DNA of 64,000 bases, from NCBI GenBank assembly GCA_963971305.1, contig OZ020305.1:6171001-6235000 (forward strand). The letters are read 5' to 3'. The position numbers and the translations under genes were made by a program. Position 1 is the stretch's first letter. Every line of letters begins with the position of its first letter. Under the pieces are notes generated by a model that did not search any database, was not told the origin of the DNA, and saw only the letters and a list, made by a program, of their open reading frames with translations. Origin of the DNA: Arcuatula senhousia. Lineage: Eukaryota; Mollusca; Bivalvia; Mytilida; Mytilidae. Shown piece by piece: positions 43,501 to 56,700 of this stretch.

Positions 43501-46500
43501 GTTTTATCAGAAAACATCATACCGCCCGAATGGAAGATTTTTTCACAGCGCCAATTTTATGACGTTTTTCCCGAAAAACAAGTAAAAAACATGAAGATAT
43601 TGTTTTGGTCTCGCGCTATTATTAGCGCTACATGCTCCAAATAGCATATACTATTTAGCGCAACATGTCTACTTTTAGAAAATACTTAGTTTTACTCAAT
43701 ATTACTCATAGTTTTACTCTAGCACATGATACCGCTTGAACGGGTGATTTTTTCAGGACGCAAATTTTTTGACGTTTTTCTCGAAAAACAAGTGAAAAAA
43801 AAATAAAGCTATCGGGATATATTCTGCGATGTTAAGCGCTACACGCTTATTTTTTGTTGTACTACCTTGCGCAGCATGTCGACTTTTAGAAAATACTCGA
43901 TTTTAAGAAATACGACTAATAGTTTTATCAGAAAACATCATACCGCCCGAATGGAAGATTTTTTCACAGCGCCAATTTTATGACGTTTTTCCCGAAAAAC
44001 AAGTAAAAAACATGAAGATATTGTTTTGGTCTCGCGCTATTATTAGCGCTACATGCTCCAAATAGCATATACTATTTAGCGCAACATGTCTACTTTTAGA
44101 AAATACTTAGTTTTACTCAATATTACTCATAGTTTTACTCTAGCACATGATACCGCTTGAACGGGTGATTTTTTCAGGACGCAAATTTTTTGACGTTTTT
44201 CTCGAAAAACAAGTGAAAAAAAAATAAAGCTATCGGGATATATTCTGCGATGTTAAGCGCTACACGCTTATTTTTTGTTGTACTACCTTGCGCAGCATGT
44301 CGACTTTTAGAAAATACTCGATTTTAAGAAATACGACTAATAGTTTTATCAGAAAACATCATACCGCCCGAATGGAAGATTTTTTCACAGCGCCAATTTT
44401 ATGACGTTTTTCCCGAAAAACAAGTAAAAAACATGAAGATATTGTTTTGGTCTCGCGCTATTATTAGCGCTACATGCTCCAAATAGCATATACTATTTAG
44501 CGCAACATGTCTACTTTTAGAAAATACTTAGTTTTACTCAATATTACTCATAGTTTTACTCTAGCACATGATACCGCTTGAACGGGTGATTTTTTCAGGA
44601 CGCAAATTTTTTGACGTTTTTCTCGAAAAACAAGTGAAAAAAAAATAAAGCTATCGGGATATATTCTGCGATGTTAAGCGCTACACGCTTATTTTTTGTT
44701 GTACTACCTTGCGCAGCATGTCGACTTTTAGAAAATACTCGATTTTAAGAAATACGACTAATAGTTTTATCAGAAAACATCATACCGCCCGAATGGAAGA
44801 TTTTTTCACAGCGCCAATTTTATGACGTTTTTCCCGAAAAACAAGTAAAAAACATGAAGATATTGTTTTGGTCTCGCGCTATTATTAGCGCTACATGCTC
44901 CAAATAGCATATACTATTTAGCGCAACATGTCTACTTTTAGAAAATACTTAGTTTTACTCAATATTACTCATAGTTTTACTCTAGCACATGATACCGCTT
45001 GAACGGGTGATTTTTTCAGGACGCAAATTTTTTGACGTTTTTCTCGAAAAACAAGTGAAAAAAAAATAAAGCTATCGGGATATATTCTGCGATGTTAAGC
45101 GCTACACGCTTATTTTTTGTTGTACTACCTTGCGCAGCATGTCGACTTTTAGAAAATACTCGATTTTAAGAAATACGACTAATAGTTTTATCAGAAAACA
45201 TCATACCGCCCGAATGGAAGATTTTTTCACAGCGCCAATTTTATGACGTTTTTCCCGAAAAACAAGTAAAAAACATGAAGATATTGTTTTGGTCTCGCGC
45301 TATTATTAGCGCTACATGCTCCAAATAGCATATACTATTTAGCGCAACATGTCTACTTTTAGAAAATACTTAGTTTTACTCAATATTACTCATAGTTTTA
45401 CTCTAGCACATGATACCGCTTGAACGGGTGATTTTTTCAGGACGCAAATTTTTTGACGTTTTTCTCGAAAAACAAGTGAAAAAAAAATAAAGCTATCGGG
45501 ATATATTCTGCGATGTTAAGCGCTACACGCTTATTTTTTGTTGTACTACCTTGCGCAGCATGTCGACTTTTAGAAAATACTCGATTTTAAGAAATACGAC
45601 TAATAGTTTTATCAGAAAACATCATACCGCCCGAATGGAAGATTTTTTCACAGCGCCAATTTTATGACGTTTTTCCCGAAAAACAAGTAAAAAACATGAA
45701 GATATTGTTTTGGTCTCGCGCTATTATTAGCGCTACATGCTCCAAATAGCATATACTATTTAGCGCAACATGTCTACTTTTAGAAAATACTTAGTTTTAC
45801 TCAATATTACTCATAGTTTTACTCTAGCACATGATACCGCTTGAACGGGTGATTTTTTCAGGACGCAAATTTTTTGACGTTTTTCTCGAAAAACAAGTGA
45901 AAAAAAAATAAAGCTATCGGGATATATTCTGCGATGTTAAGCGCTACACGCTTATTTTTTGTTGTACTACCTTGCGCAGCATGTCGACTTTTAGAAAATA
46001 CTCGATTTTAAGAAATACGACTAATAGTTTTATCAGAAAACATCATACCGCCCGAATGGAAGATTTTTTCACAGCGCCAATTTTATGACGTTTTTCCCGA
46101 AAAACAAGTAAAAAACATGAAGATATTGTTTTGGTCTCGCGCTATTATTAGCGCTACATGCTCCAAATAGCATATACTATTTAGCGCAACATGTCTACTT
46201 TTAGAAAATACTTAGTTTTACTCAATATTACTCATAGTTTTACTCTAGCACATGATACCGCTTGAACGGGTGATTTTTTCAGGACGCAAATTTTTTGACG
46301 TTTTTCTCGAAAAACAAGTGAAAAAAAAATAAAGCTATCGGGATATATTCTGCGATGTTAAGCGCTACACGCTTATTTTTTGTTGTACTACCTTGCGCAG
46401 CATGTCGACTTTTAGAAAATACTCGATTTTAAGAAATACGACTAATAGTTTTATCAGAAAACATCATACCGCCCGAATGGAAGATTTTTTCACAGCGCCA

Positions 46501-47647
46501 ATTTTATGACGTTTTTCCCGAAAAACAAGTAAAAAACATGAAGATATTGTTTTGGTCTCGCGCTATTATTAGCGCTACATGCTCCAAATAGCATATACTA
46601 TTTAGCGCAACATGTCTACTTTTAGAAAATACTTAGTTTTACTCAATATTACTCATAGTTTTACTCTAGCACATGATACCGCTTGAACGGGTGATTTTTT
46701 CAGGACGCAAATTTTTTGACGTTTTTCTCGAAAAACAAGTGAAAAAAAAATAAAGCTATCGGGATATATTCTGCGATGTTAAGCGCTACACGCTTATTTT
46801 TTGTTGTACTACCTTGCGCAGCATGTCGACTTTTAGAAAATACTCGATTTTAAGAAATACGACTAATAGTTTTATCAGAAAACATCATACCGCCCGAATG
46901 GAAGATTTTTTCACAGCGCCAATTTTATGACGTTTTTCCCGAAAAACAAGTAAAAAACATGAAGATATTGTTTTGGTCTCGCGCTATTATTAGCGCTACA
47001 TGCTCCAAATAGCATATACTATTTAGCGCAACATGTCTACTTTTAGAAAATACTTAGTTTTACTCAATATTACTCATAGTTTTACTCTAGCACATGATAC
47101 CGCTTGAACGGGTGATTTTTTCAGGACGCAAATTTTTTGACGTTTTTCTCGAAAAACAAGTGAAAAAAAAATAAAGCTATCGGGATATATTCTGCGATGT
47201 TAAGCGCTACACGCTTATTTTTTGTTGTACTACCTTGCGCAGCATGTCGACTTTTAGAAAATACTCGATTTTAAGAAATACGACTAATAGTTTTATCAGA
47301 AAACATCATACCGCCCGAATGGAAGATTTTTTCACAGCGCCAATTTTATGACGTTTTTCCCGAAAAACAAGTAAAAAACATGAAGATATTGTTTTGGTCT
47401 CGCGCTATTATTAGCGCTACATGCTCCAAATAGCATATACTATTTAGCGCAACATGTCTACTTTTAGAAAATACTTAGTTTTACTCAATATTACTCATAG
47501 TTTTACTCTAGCACATGATACCGCTTGAACGGGTGATTTTTTCAGGACGCAAATTTTTTGACGTTTTTCTCGAAAAACAAGTGAAAAAAAAATAAAGCTA
47601 TCGGGATATATTCTGCGATGTTAAGCGCTACACGCTTATTTTTTGTT
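37551..47647 (+). repeat. Homogeneous part of the 421-bp satellite
   Basis: From the key site at 37551 to that at 47234 there are exactly 23 intervals of 421 bp, and I noticed no base change between units. Such uniformity means either very recent amplification or assembly replication of a consensus. Confidence 0.9.
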
Positions 47648-47747
47648 NNNNNNNNNNNNNNNNNNNNNNNNNNNNNNNNNNNNNNNNNNNNNNNNNNNNN
47701 NNNNNNNNNNNNNNNNNNNNNNNNNNNNNNNNNNNNNNNNNNNNNNN
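47648..47747. other. Assembly gap (100 N)
   Basis: 100 consecutive N inside the satellite, a conventional placeholder length. In consensus register 70 bases would be missing between the flanking bases (modulo 421), so the true gap length is unknown. Two or three short frames crossing it consist of X residues and mean nothing. Confidence 0.98.
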
Positions 47748-50700
47748 CAGAAAACATCATACCGCCCGAATGGAAGATTTTTTCACAGCGCCAATTTTAT
47801 GACGTTTTTCCCCGAAAAACAAGTAAAAAACATGAAGATATTGTTTTGGTCTCGCGCTATTATTAGCGCTACATGCTCCAAATAGCATATACTATTAAGC
47901 GCAACATGTCTACTTTTAGAAAATACTTAGTTTTACTCAATATTACTCATAGTTTTACTCTAGCACATGATACCGCTTGAACGGGTGATTTTTTCAGGAC
48001 GCAATTTTTTTGACGTTTTTCTCGAAAAACAAGTGAAAAAAATAAAACTATCGGGATATATTCTGCGATGTTAAGCGCTACACGCTTATTTTTTGTTGTA
48101 CTACCTTGCGCAGCATGTCGACTTTTAGAAAATACTCGATTTTAAGAAATACGACTAATAGTTTTATCAGAAAACATCATACCGCCCGAATGGAAGATTT
48201 TTTCACAGCGCCAATTTTATGACGTTTTTCCGAAAAACAAGTAAAAAACATGAAGATATTGTTTTGGTCTCGCGCTATTATTAGCGCTACATGCTCCAAA
48301 TAGCATATACTATTTAGCGCAACATGTCTACTTTTAGAAAATACTTAGTTTTACTCAATATTACTCATAGTTTTACTCTAGCACATGATACCGCTTGAAC
48401 GGGTGATTTTTTCAGGACGCAATTTTTTTGACGTTTTTCTCGAAAAACAAGTGAAAAAAAAATAAAGCTATCGGGATATATTCTGCGATGTTAAGCGCTA
48501 CACGCTTATTTTTTGTTGTACTACCTTGCGCAGCATGTCGACTTTTAGAAAATACTCGATTTTAAGAAATACGACTATTAGTTTTATCAGAAAACATCAT
48601 ACCGCCCGAATGGAAGATTTTTTCACAGCGCCAATTTTATGACGTTTTTCCCGAAAAACAAGTAAAAAACATGAAGACATTGTTTTGGTCTCGCGCTATT
48701 ATTAGCGCTACATGCTCCAAATAGCATATACTATTTAGCGCAACATGTCTACTTTTAGAAAATACTTAGTTTTACTCAATATTACTCATAGTTTTACTCT
48801 AGCACATGATACCGCTTGAACGGGTGATTTTTTCAGGACGCAAATTTTTTGACGTTTTTCTCGTAAAACAAGTGAAAAAAAATAAAGCTATCGGGATATA
48901 TTCTGCGATGTTAAGCGCTACACGCTTATTTTTTGTTGTACTACCTTGCGCAGCATGTCGACTTTTAGAAAATACTCGATTTTAAGAAATACGACTAATA
49001 GTTTTATCAGAAAACATCATACCGCCCGAATGGAAGATTTTTTCACAGCGCCAATTTTATGACGTTTTTCGCAAAAAACAAGTAAAAAACATGAAGATAT
49101 TGTTTTGGTCTCGCGCTATTATTAGCGCTACATGCTCCAAATAGCATATACTATTTAGCGCAACATGTCTACTTTTAGAAAATACTTAGTTTTACTCAAT
49201 ATTACTCATAGTTTTACTCTAGCACATGATACCGCTTGAACGGGTGATTTTTTCAGGACGCAAATTTTTTGACGTTTTTCTCGAAAAACAAGTGAAAAAA
49301 AATAAAGCTATCGGGATATATTCTGCGATGTTAAGCGCTACACGCTTATTTTTTGTTGTACTACCTTGCGCAGCATGTCGACTTTTAGAAAATACTCGAT
49401 TTTAAGAAATACGACTAATAGTTTTATCAGAAAACATCATACCGCCCGAATGGAAGATTTTTTCACAGCGCCAATTTTATGACGTTTTTCCCCGAAAAAC
49501 AAGTAAAAAACATGAAGATATTGTTTTGGTCTCGCGCTATTATTAGCGCTACATGCTCCAAATAGCATATACTATTAAGCGCAACATGTCTACTTTTAGA
49601 AAATACTTAGTTTTACTCAATATTACTCATAGTTTTACTCTAGCACATGATACCGCTTGAACGGGTGATTTTTTCAGGACGCAATTTTTTTGACGTTTTT
49701 CTCGAAAAACAAGTGAAAAAAAATAAAACTATCGGGATATATTCTGCGATGTTAAGCGCTACACGCTTATTTTTTGTTGTACTACCTTGCGCAGCATGTC
49801 GACTTTTAGAAAATACTCGATTTTAAGAAATACGACTAATAGTTTTATCAGAAAACATCATACCGCCCGAATGGAAGATTTTTTCACAGCGCCAATTTTA
49901 TGACGTTTTTCCCGAAAAACAAGTAAAAAACATGAAGATATTGTTTTGGTCTCGCGCTATTATTAGCGCTACATGCTCCAAATAGCATATACTATTTAGC
50001 GCAACATGTCTACTTTTAGAAAATACTTAGTTTTACGCAATATTACTCATAGTTTTCTCTAGCACATGATACCGCTTGAACGGGTGATTTTTTCAGGACG
50101 CAAATTTTTTGACGTTTTTCTCGAAAAACAAGTGGAAAAAAATAAAGCTATTGGGATATATTCTGCGATGTTAAGCGCTACACGCTTATTTTTTGTTGTA
50201 CTACCTTGCGCAGCATGTCGACTTTTAGAAAATACTCGATTTTAAGAAATACGACTAATAGTTTTATCAGAAAACATCATACCGCCCGAATGGAAGATTT
50301 TTTCACAGCGCCAATTTTATGACGTTTTTCCCCGAAAAACAAGTAAAAAACATGAAGATATTGTTTTGGTCTCGCGCTATTATTAGCGCTACATGCTCCA
50401 AATAGCATATACTATTTAGCGCAACATGTCTACTTTTAGAAAATACTTAGTTTTACTCAATATTACTCATAGTTTTACTCTAGCACATGATACCGCTTGA
50501 ACGGGTGATTTTTTCAGGACGCAAATTTTTTGACGTTTTTCTCGAAAAACAAGTGAAAAAAAAATAAAGCTATCGGGATATATTCTGCGATGTTAAGCGC
50601 TACACGCTTATTTTTTGTTGTACTACCTTGCGCAGCATGTCGACTTTTAGAAAATACTCGATTTTAAGAAATACGACTAATAGTTTTATCAGAAAACATC

Positions 50701-53700
50701 ATACCGCCCGAATGGAAGATTTTTTCACAGCGCCAATTTTATGACGTTTTTCCCGAAAAACAAGTAAAAAACATGAAGATATTGTTTTGGTCTCGCGCTA
50801 TTATTAGCGCTACATGCTCCAAATAGCATATACTATTTAGCGCAACATGTCTACTTTTAGAAAATACTTAGTTTTACTCAATATTACTCATAGTTTTACT
50901 CTAGCACATGATACCGCTTGAACGGGTGATTTTTTCAGGACGCAAATTTTTTGACGTTTTTCTCGAAAAACAAGTGAAAAAAAATAAAGCTATCGGGATA
51001 TATTCTGCGATGTTAAGCGCTACACGCTTATTTTTTGTTGTACTACCTTGCGCAGCATGTCGACTTTTAGAAAATACTCGATTTTAAGAAATACGACTAA
51101 TAGTTTTATCAGAAAACATCATACCGCCCGAATGGAAGATTTTTTCACAGCGCCAATTTTATGACGTTTTTCCCGAAAAACAAGTAAAAAACATGAAGAT
51201 ATTGTTTTGGTCTCGCGCTATTATTAGCGCTACATGCTCCAAATAGCATATACTATTTAGCGCAACATGTCTACTTTTAGAAAATACTTAGTTTTACTCA
51301 ATATTACTCATAGTTTTACTCTAGCACATGATACCGCTTGAACGGGTGATTTTTTTCAGGACGCAAATTTTTTGACGTTTTTCTCGAAAAACAAGTGAAA
51401 AAAAATAAAGCTATCGGGATATATTCTGCGATGTTAAGCGCTACACGCTTATTTTTTGTTGTACTACCTTGCGCAGCATGTCGACTTTTAGAAAATACTC
51501 GATTTTAAGAAATACGACTAATAGTTTTATCAGAAAACATCATACCGCCCGAATGGAAGATTTTTTCACAGCGCCAATTTTATGACGTTTTTCCCGAAAA
51601 ACAAGTAAAAAACATGAAGATATTGTTTTGGTCTCGCGCTATTATTAGCGCTACATGCTCCAAATAGCATATACTATTTAGCGCAACATGTCTACTTTTA
51701 GAAAATACTTAGTTTTACTCAATATTACTCATAGTTTTACTCTAGCACATGATACCGCTTGAACGGGTGATTTTTTCAGGACGCAAATTTTTTGACGTTT
51801 TTCTCGAAAAACAAGTGAAAAAAAAATAAAGCTATCGGGATATATTCTGCGATGTTAAGCGCTACACGCTTATTTTTTGTTGTACTACCTTGCGCAGCAT
51901 GTCGACTTTTAGAAAATACTCGATTTTAAGAAATACGACTAATAGTTTTATCAGAAAACATCATACCGCCCGAATGGAAGATTTTTTCACAGCGCCAATT
52001 TTATGACGTTTTTCCCGAAAAACAAGTAAAAAACATGAAGATATTGTTTTGGTCTCGCGCTATTATTAGCGCTACATGCTCCAAATAGCATATACTATTT
52101 AGCGCAACATGTCTACTTTTAGAAAATACTTAGTTTTACTCAATATTACTCATAGTTTTACTCTAGCACATGATACCGCTTGAACGGGTGATTTTTTCAG
52201 GACGCAAATTTTTTGACGTTTTTCTCGAAAAACAAGTGAAAAAAAATAAAGCTATCGGGATATATTCTGCGATGTTAAGCGCTACACGCTTATTTTTTGT
52301 TGTACTACCTTGCGCAGCATGTCGACTTTTAGAAAATACTCGATTTTAAGAAATACGACTAATAGTTTTATCAGAAAACATCATACCGCCCGAATGGAAG
52401 ATTTTTTCACAGCGCCAATTTTATGACGTTTTTCCCGAAAAACAAATAAAAAACATGAAGATATTGTTTTGGTCTCGCGCTATTATTAGCGCTACATGCT
52501 CCAAATAGCATATACTATTTAGCGCAACATGTCTACTTTTAGAAAATACTTAGTTTTACTCAATATTACTCATAGTTTTACTCTAGCACATGATACCGCT
52601 TGAACGGGTGATTTTTTCAGGACGCAAATTTTTTGACGTTTTTCTCGAAAAACAAGTGAAAAAAAATAAAGCTATCGGGATATATTCTGCGATGTTAAGC
52701 GCTACACGCTTATTTTTTGTTGTACTACCTTGCGCAGCATGTCGACTTTTAGAAAATACTCGATTTTAAGAAATACGACTAATAGTTTTATCAGAAAACA
52801 TCATACCGCCCGAATGGAAGATTTTTTCACAGCGCCAATTTTATGACGTTTTTCCCGAAAAACAAGTAAAAAACATGAAGATATTGTTTTGGTCTCGCGC
52901 TATTATTAGCGCTACATGCTCCAAATAGCATATACTATTTAGCGCAACATGTCTACTTTTAGAAAATACTTAGTTTTACTCAATATTACTCATAGTTTTA
53001 CTCTAGCACATGATACCGCTTGAACGGGTGATTTTTTCAGGACGCAAATTTTTTGACGTTTTTCTCGAAAAACAAGTGAAAAAAAATAAAGCTATCGGGA
53101 TATATTCTGCGATGTTAAGCGCTACACGCTTATTTTTTGTTGTACTACCTTGCGCAGCATGTCGACTTTTAGAAAATACTCGATTTTAAGAAATACGACT
53201 AATAGTTTTATCAGAAAACATCATACCGCCCGAATGGAAGATTTTTTCACAGCGCCAATTTTATGACGTTTTTCCCGAAAAACAAGTAAAAAACATGAAG
53301 ATATTGTTTTGGTCTCGCGCTATTATTAGCGCTACATGCTCCAAATAGCATATACTATTTAGCGCAACATGTCTACTTTTAGAAAATACTAAGTTTTACT
53401 CAATATTACTCATAGTTTTACTCTAGCACATGATACCGCTTGAACGGGTGATTTTTTCAGGACGCAAATTTTTTGACGTTTTTCTCGAAAAACAAGTGAA
53501 AAAAAAATAAAGCTATCGGGATATATTCTGCGATGTTAAGCGCTACACGCTTATTTTTTGTTGTACTACCTTGCGCAGCATGTCGACTTTTAGAAAATAC
53601 TCGATTTTAAGAAATACGACTAATAGTTTTATCAGAAAACATCATACCGCCCGAATGGAAGATTTTTTCACAGCGCCAATTTTATGACGTTTTTCCCGAA

Positions 53701-56700
53701 AAACAAGTAAAAAACATGAAGATATTGTTTTGGTCTCGCGCTATTATTAGCGCTACATGCTCCAAATAGCATATACTATTTAGCGCAACATGTCTACTTT
53801 TAGAAAATACTTAGTTTTACTCAATATTACTCATAGTTTTACTCTAGCACATGATACCGCTTGAACGGGTGATTTTTTCAGGACGCAAATTTTTTGACGT
53901 TTTTCTCGAAAAACAAGTGAAAAAAAATAAAGCTATCGGGATATATTCTGCGATGTTAAGCGCTACACGCTTATTTTTTGTTGTACTACCTTGCGCAGCA
54001 TGTCGACTTTTAGAAAATACTCGATTTTAAGAAATACGACTAATAGTTTTATCAGAAAACATCATACCGCCCGAATGGAAGATTTTTTCACAGCGCCAAT
54101 TTTATGACGTTTTTCCCGAAAAACAAGTAAAAAACATGAAGATATTGTTTTGGTCTCGCGCTATTATTAGCGCTACATGCTCCAAATAGCATATACTATT
54201 TAGCGCAACATGTCTACTTTTAGAAAATACTAAGTTTTACTCAATATTACTCATAGTTTTACTCTAGCACATGATACCGCTTGAACGGGTGATTTTTTCA
54301 GGACGCAAATTTTTTGACGTTTTTCTCGAAAAACAAGTGAAAAAAAAATAAAGCTATCGGGATATATTCTGCGATGTTAAGCGCTACACGCTTATTTTTT
54401 GTTGTACTACCTTGCGCAGCATGTCGACTTTTAGAAAATACTCGATTTTAAGAAATACGACTAATAGTTTTATCAGAAAACATCATACCGCCCGAATGGA
54501 AGATTTTTTCACAGCGCCAATTTTATGACGTTTTTCCCGAAAAACAAGTAAAAAACATGAAGATATTGTTTTGGTCTCGCGCTATTATTAGCGCTACATG
54601 CTCCAAATAGCATATACTATTTAGCGCAACATGTCTACTTTTAGAAAATACTTAGTTTTACTCAATATTACTCATAGTTTTACTCTAGCACATGATACCG
54701 CTTGAACGGGTGATTTTTTCAGGACGCAAATTTTTTGACGTTTTTCTCGAAAAACAAGTGAAAAAAAAATAAAGCTATCGGGATATATTCTGCGATGTTA
54801 AGCGCTACACGCTTATTTTTTGTTGTACTACCTTGCGCAGCATGTCGACTTTTAGAAAATACTCGATTTTAAGAAATACGACTAATAGTTTTATCAGAAA
54901 ACATCATACCGCCCGAATGGAAGATTTTTTCACAGCGCCAATTTTATGACGTTTTTCCCGAAAAACAAGTAAAAAACATGAAGATATTGTTTTGGTCTCG
55001 CGCTATTATTAGCGCTACATGCTCCAAATAGCATATACTATTTAGCGCAACATGTCTACTTTTAGAAAATACTTAGTTTTACTCAATATTACTCATAGTT
55101 TTACTCTAGCACATGATACCGCTTGAACGGGTGATTTTTTCAGGACGCAAATTTTTTGACGTTTTTCTCGAAAAACAAGTGAAAAAAAAATAAAGCTATC
55201 GGGATATATTCTGCGATGTTAAGCGCTACACGCTTATTTTTTGTTGTACTACCTTGCGCAGCATGTCGACTTTTAGAAAATACTCGATTTTAAGAAATAC
55301 GACTAATAGTTTTATCAGAAAACATCATACCGCCCGAATGGAAGATTTTTTCACAGCGCCAATTTTATGACGTTTTTCCCGAAAAACAAGTAAAAAACAT
55401 GAAGATATTGTTTTGGTCTCGCGCTATTATTAGCGCTACATGCTCCAAATAGCATATACTATTTAGCGCAACATGTCTACTTTTAGAAAATACTTAGTTT
55501 TACTCAATATTACTCATAGTTTTACTCTAGCACATGATACCGCTTGAACGGGTGATTTTTTCAGGACGCAAATTTTTTGACGTTTTTCTCGAAAAACAAG
55601 TGAAAAAAAATAAAGCTATCGGGATATATTCTGCGATGTTAAGCGCTACACGCTTATTTTTTGTTGTACTACCTTGCGCAGCATGTCGACTTTTAGAAAA
55701 TACTCGATTTTAAGAAATACGACTAATAGTTTTATCAGAAAACATCATACCGCCCGAATGGAAGATTTTTTCACAGCGCCAATTTTATGACGTTTTTCCC
55801 GAAAAACAAGTAAAAAACATGAAGATATTGTTTTGGTCTCGCGCTATTATTAGCGCTACATGCTCCAAATAGCATATACTATTTAGCGCAACATGTCTAC
55901 TTTTAGAAAATACTAAGTTTTACTCAATATTACTCATAGTTTTACTCTAGCACATGATACCGCTTGAACGGGTGATTTTTTCAGGACGCAAATTTTTTGA
56001 CGTTTTTCTCGAAAAACAAGTGAAAAAAAATAAAGCTATCGGGATATATTCTGCGATGTTAAGCGCTACACGCTTATTTTTTGTTGTACTACCTTGCGCA
56101 GCATGTCGACTTTTAGAAAATACTCGATTTTAAGAAATACGACTAATAGTTTTATCAGAAAACATCATACCGCCCGAATGGAAGATTTTTTCACAGCGCC
56201 AATTTTATGACGTTTTTCCCGAAAAACAAGTAAAAAACATGAAGATATTGTTTTGGTCTCGCGCTATTATTAGCGCTACATGCTCCAAATAGCATATACT
56301 ATTTAGCGCAACATGTCTACTTTTAGAAAATACTTAGTTTTACTCAATATTACTCATAGTTTTACTCTAGCACATGATACCGCTTGAACGGGTGATTTTT
56401 TCAGGACGCAAATTTTTTGACGTTTTTCTCGAAAAACAAGTGAAAAAAAAATAAAGCTATCGGGATATATTCTGCGATGTTAAGCGCTACACGCTTATTT
56501 TTTGTTGTACTACCTTGCGCAGCATGTCGACTTTTAGAAAATACTCGATTTTAAGAAATACGACTAATAGTTTTATCATAAAACATCATACCGCCCGAAT
56601 GGAAGATTTTTTCACAGCGCCAATTTTATGACGTTTTTCCCGAAAAACAAGTAAAAAACATGAAGATATTGTTTTGGTCTCGCGCTATTATTAGCGCTAC

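Noticed and set aside
47542..47885. Frames containing runs of unknown residues
   Set aside because: They cross the 100-N assembly gap inside the satellite.
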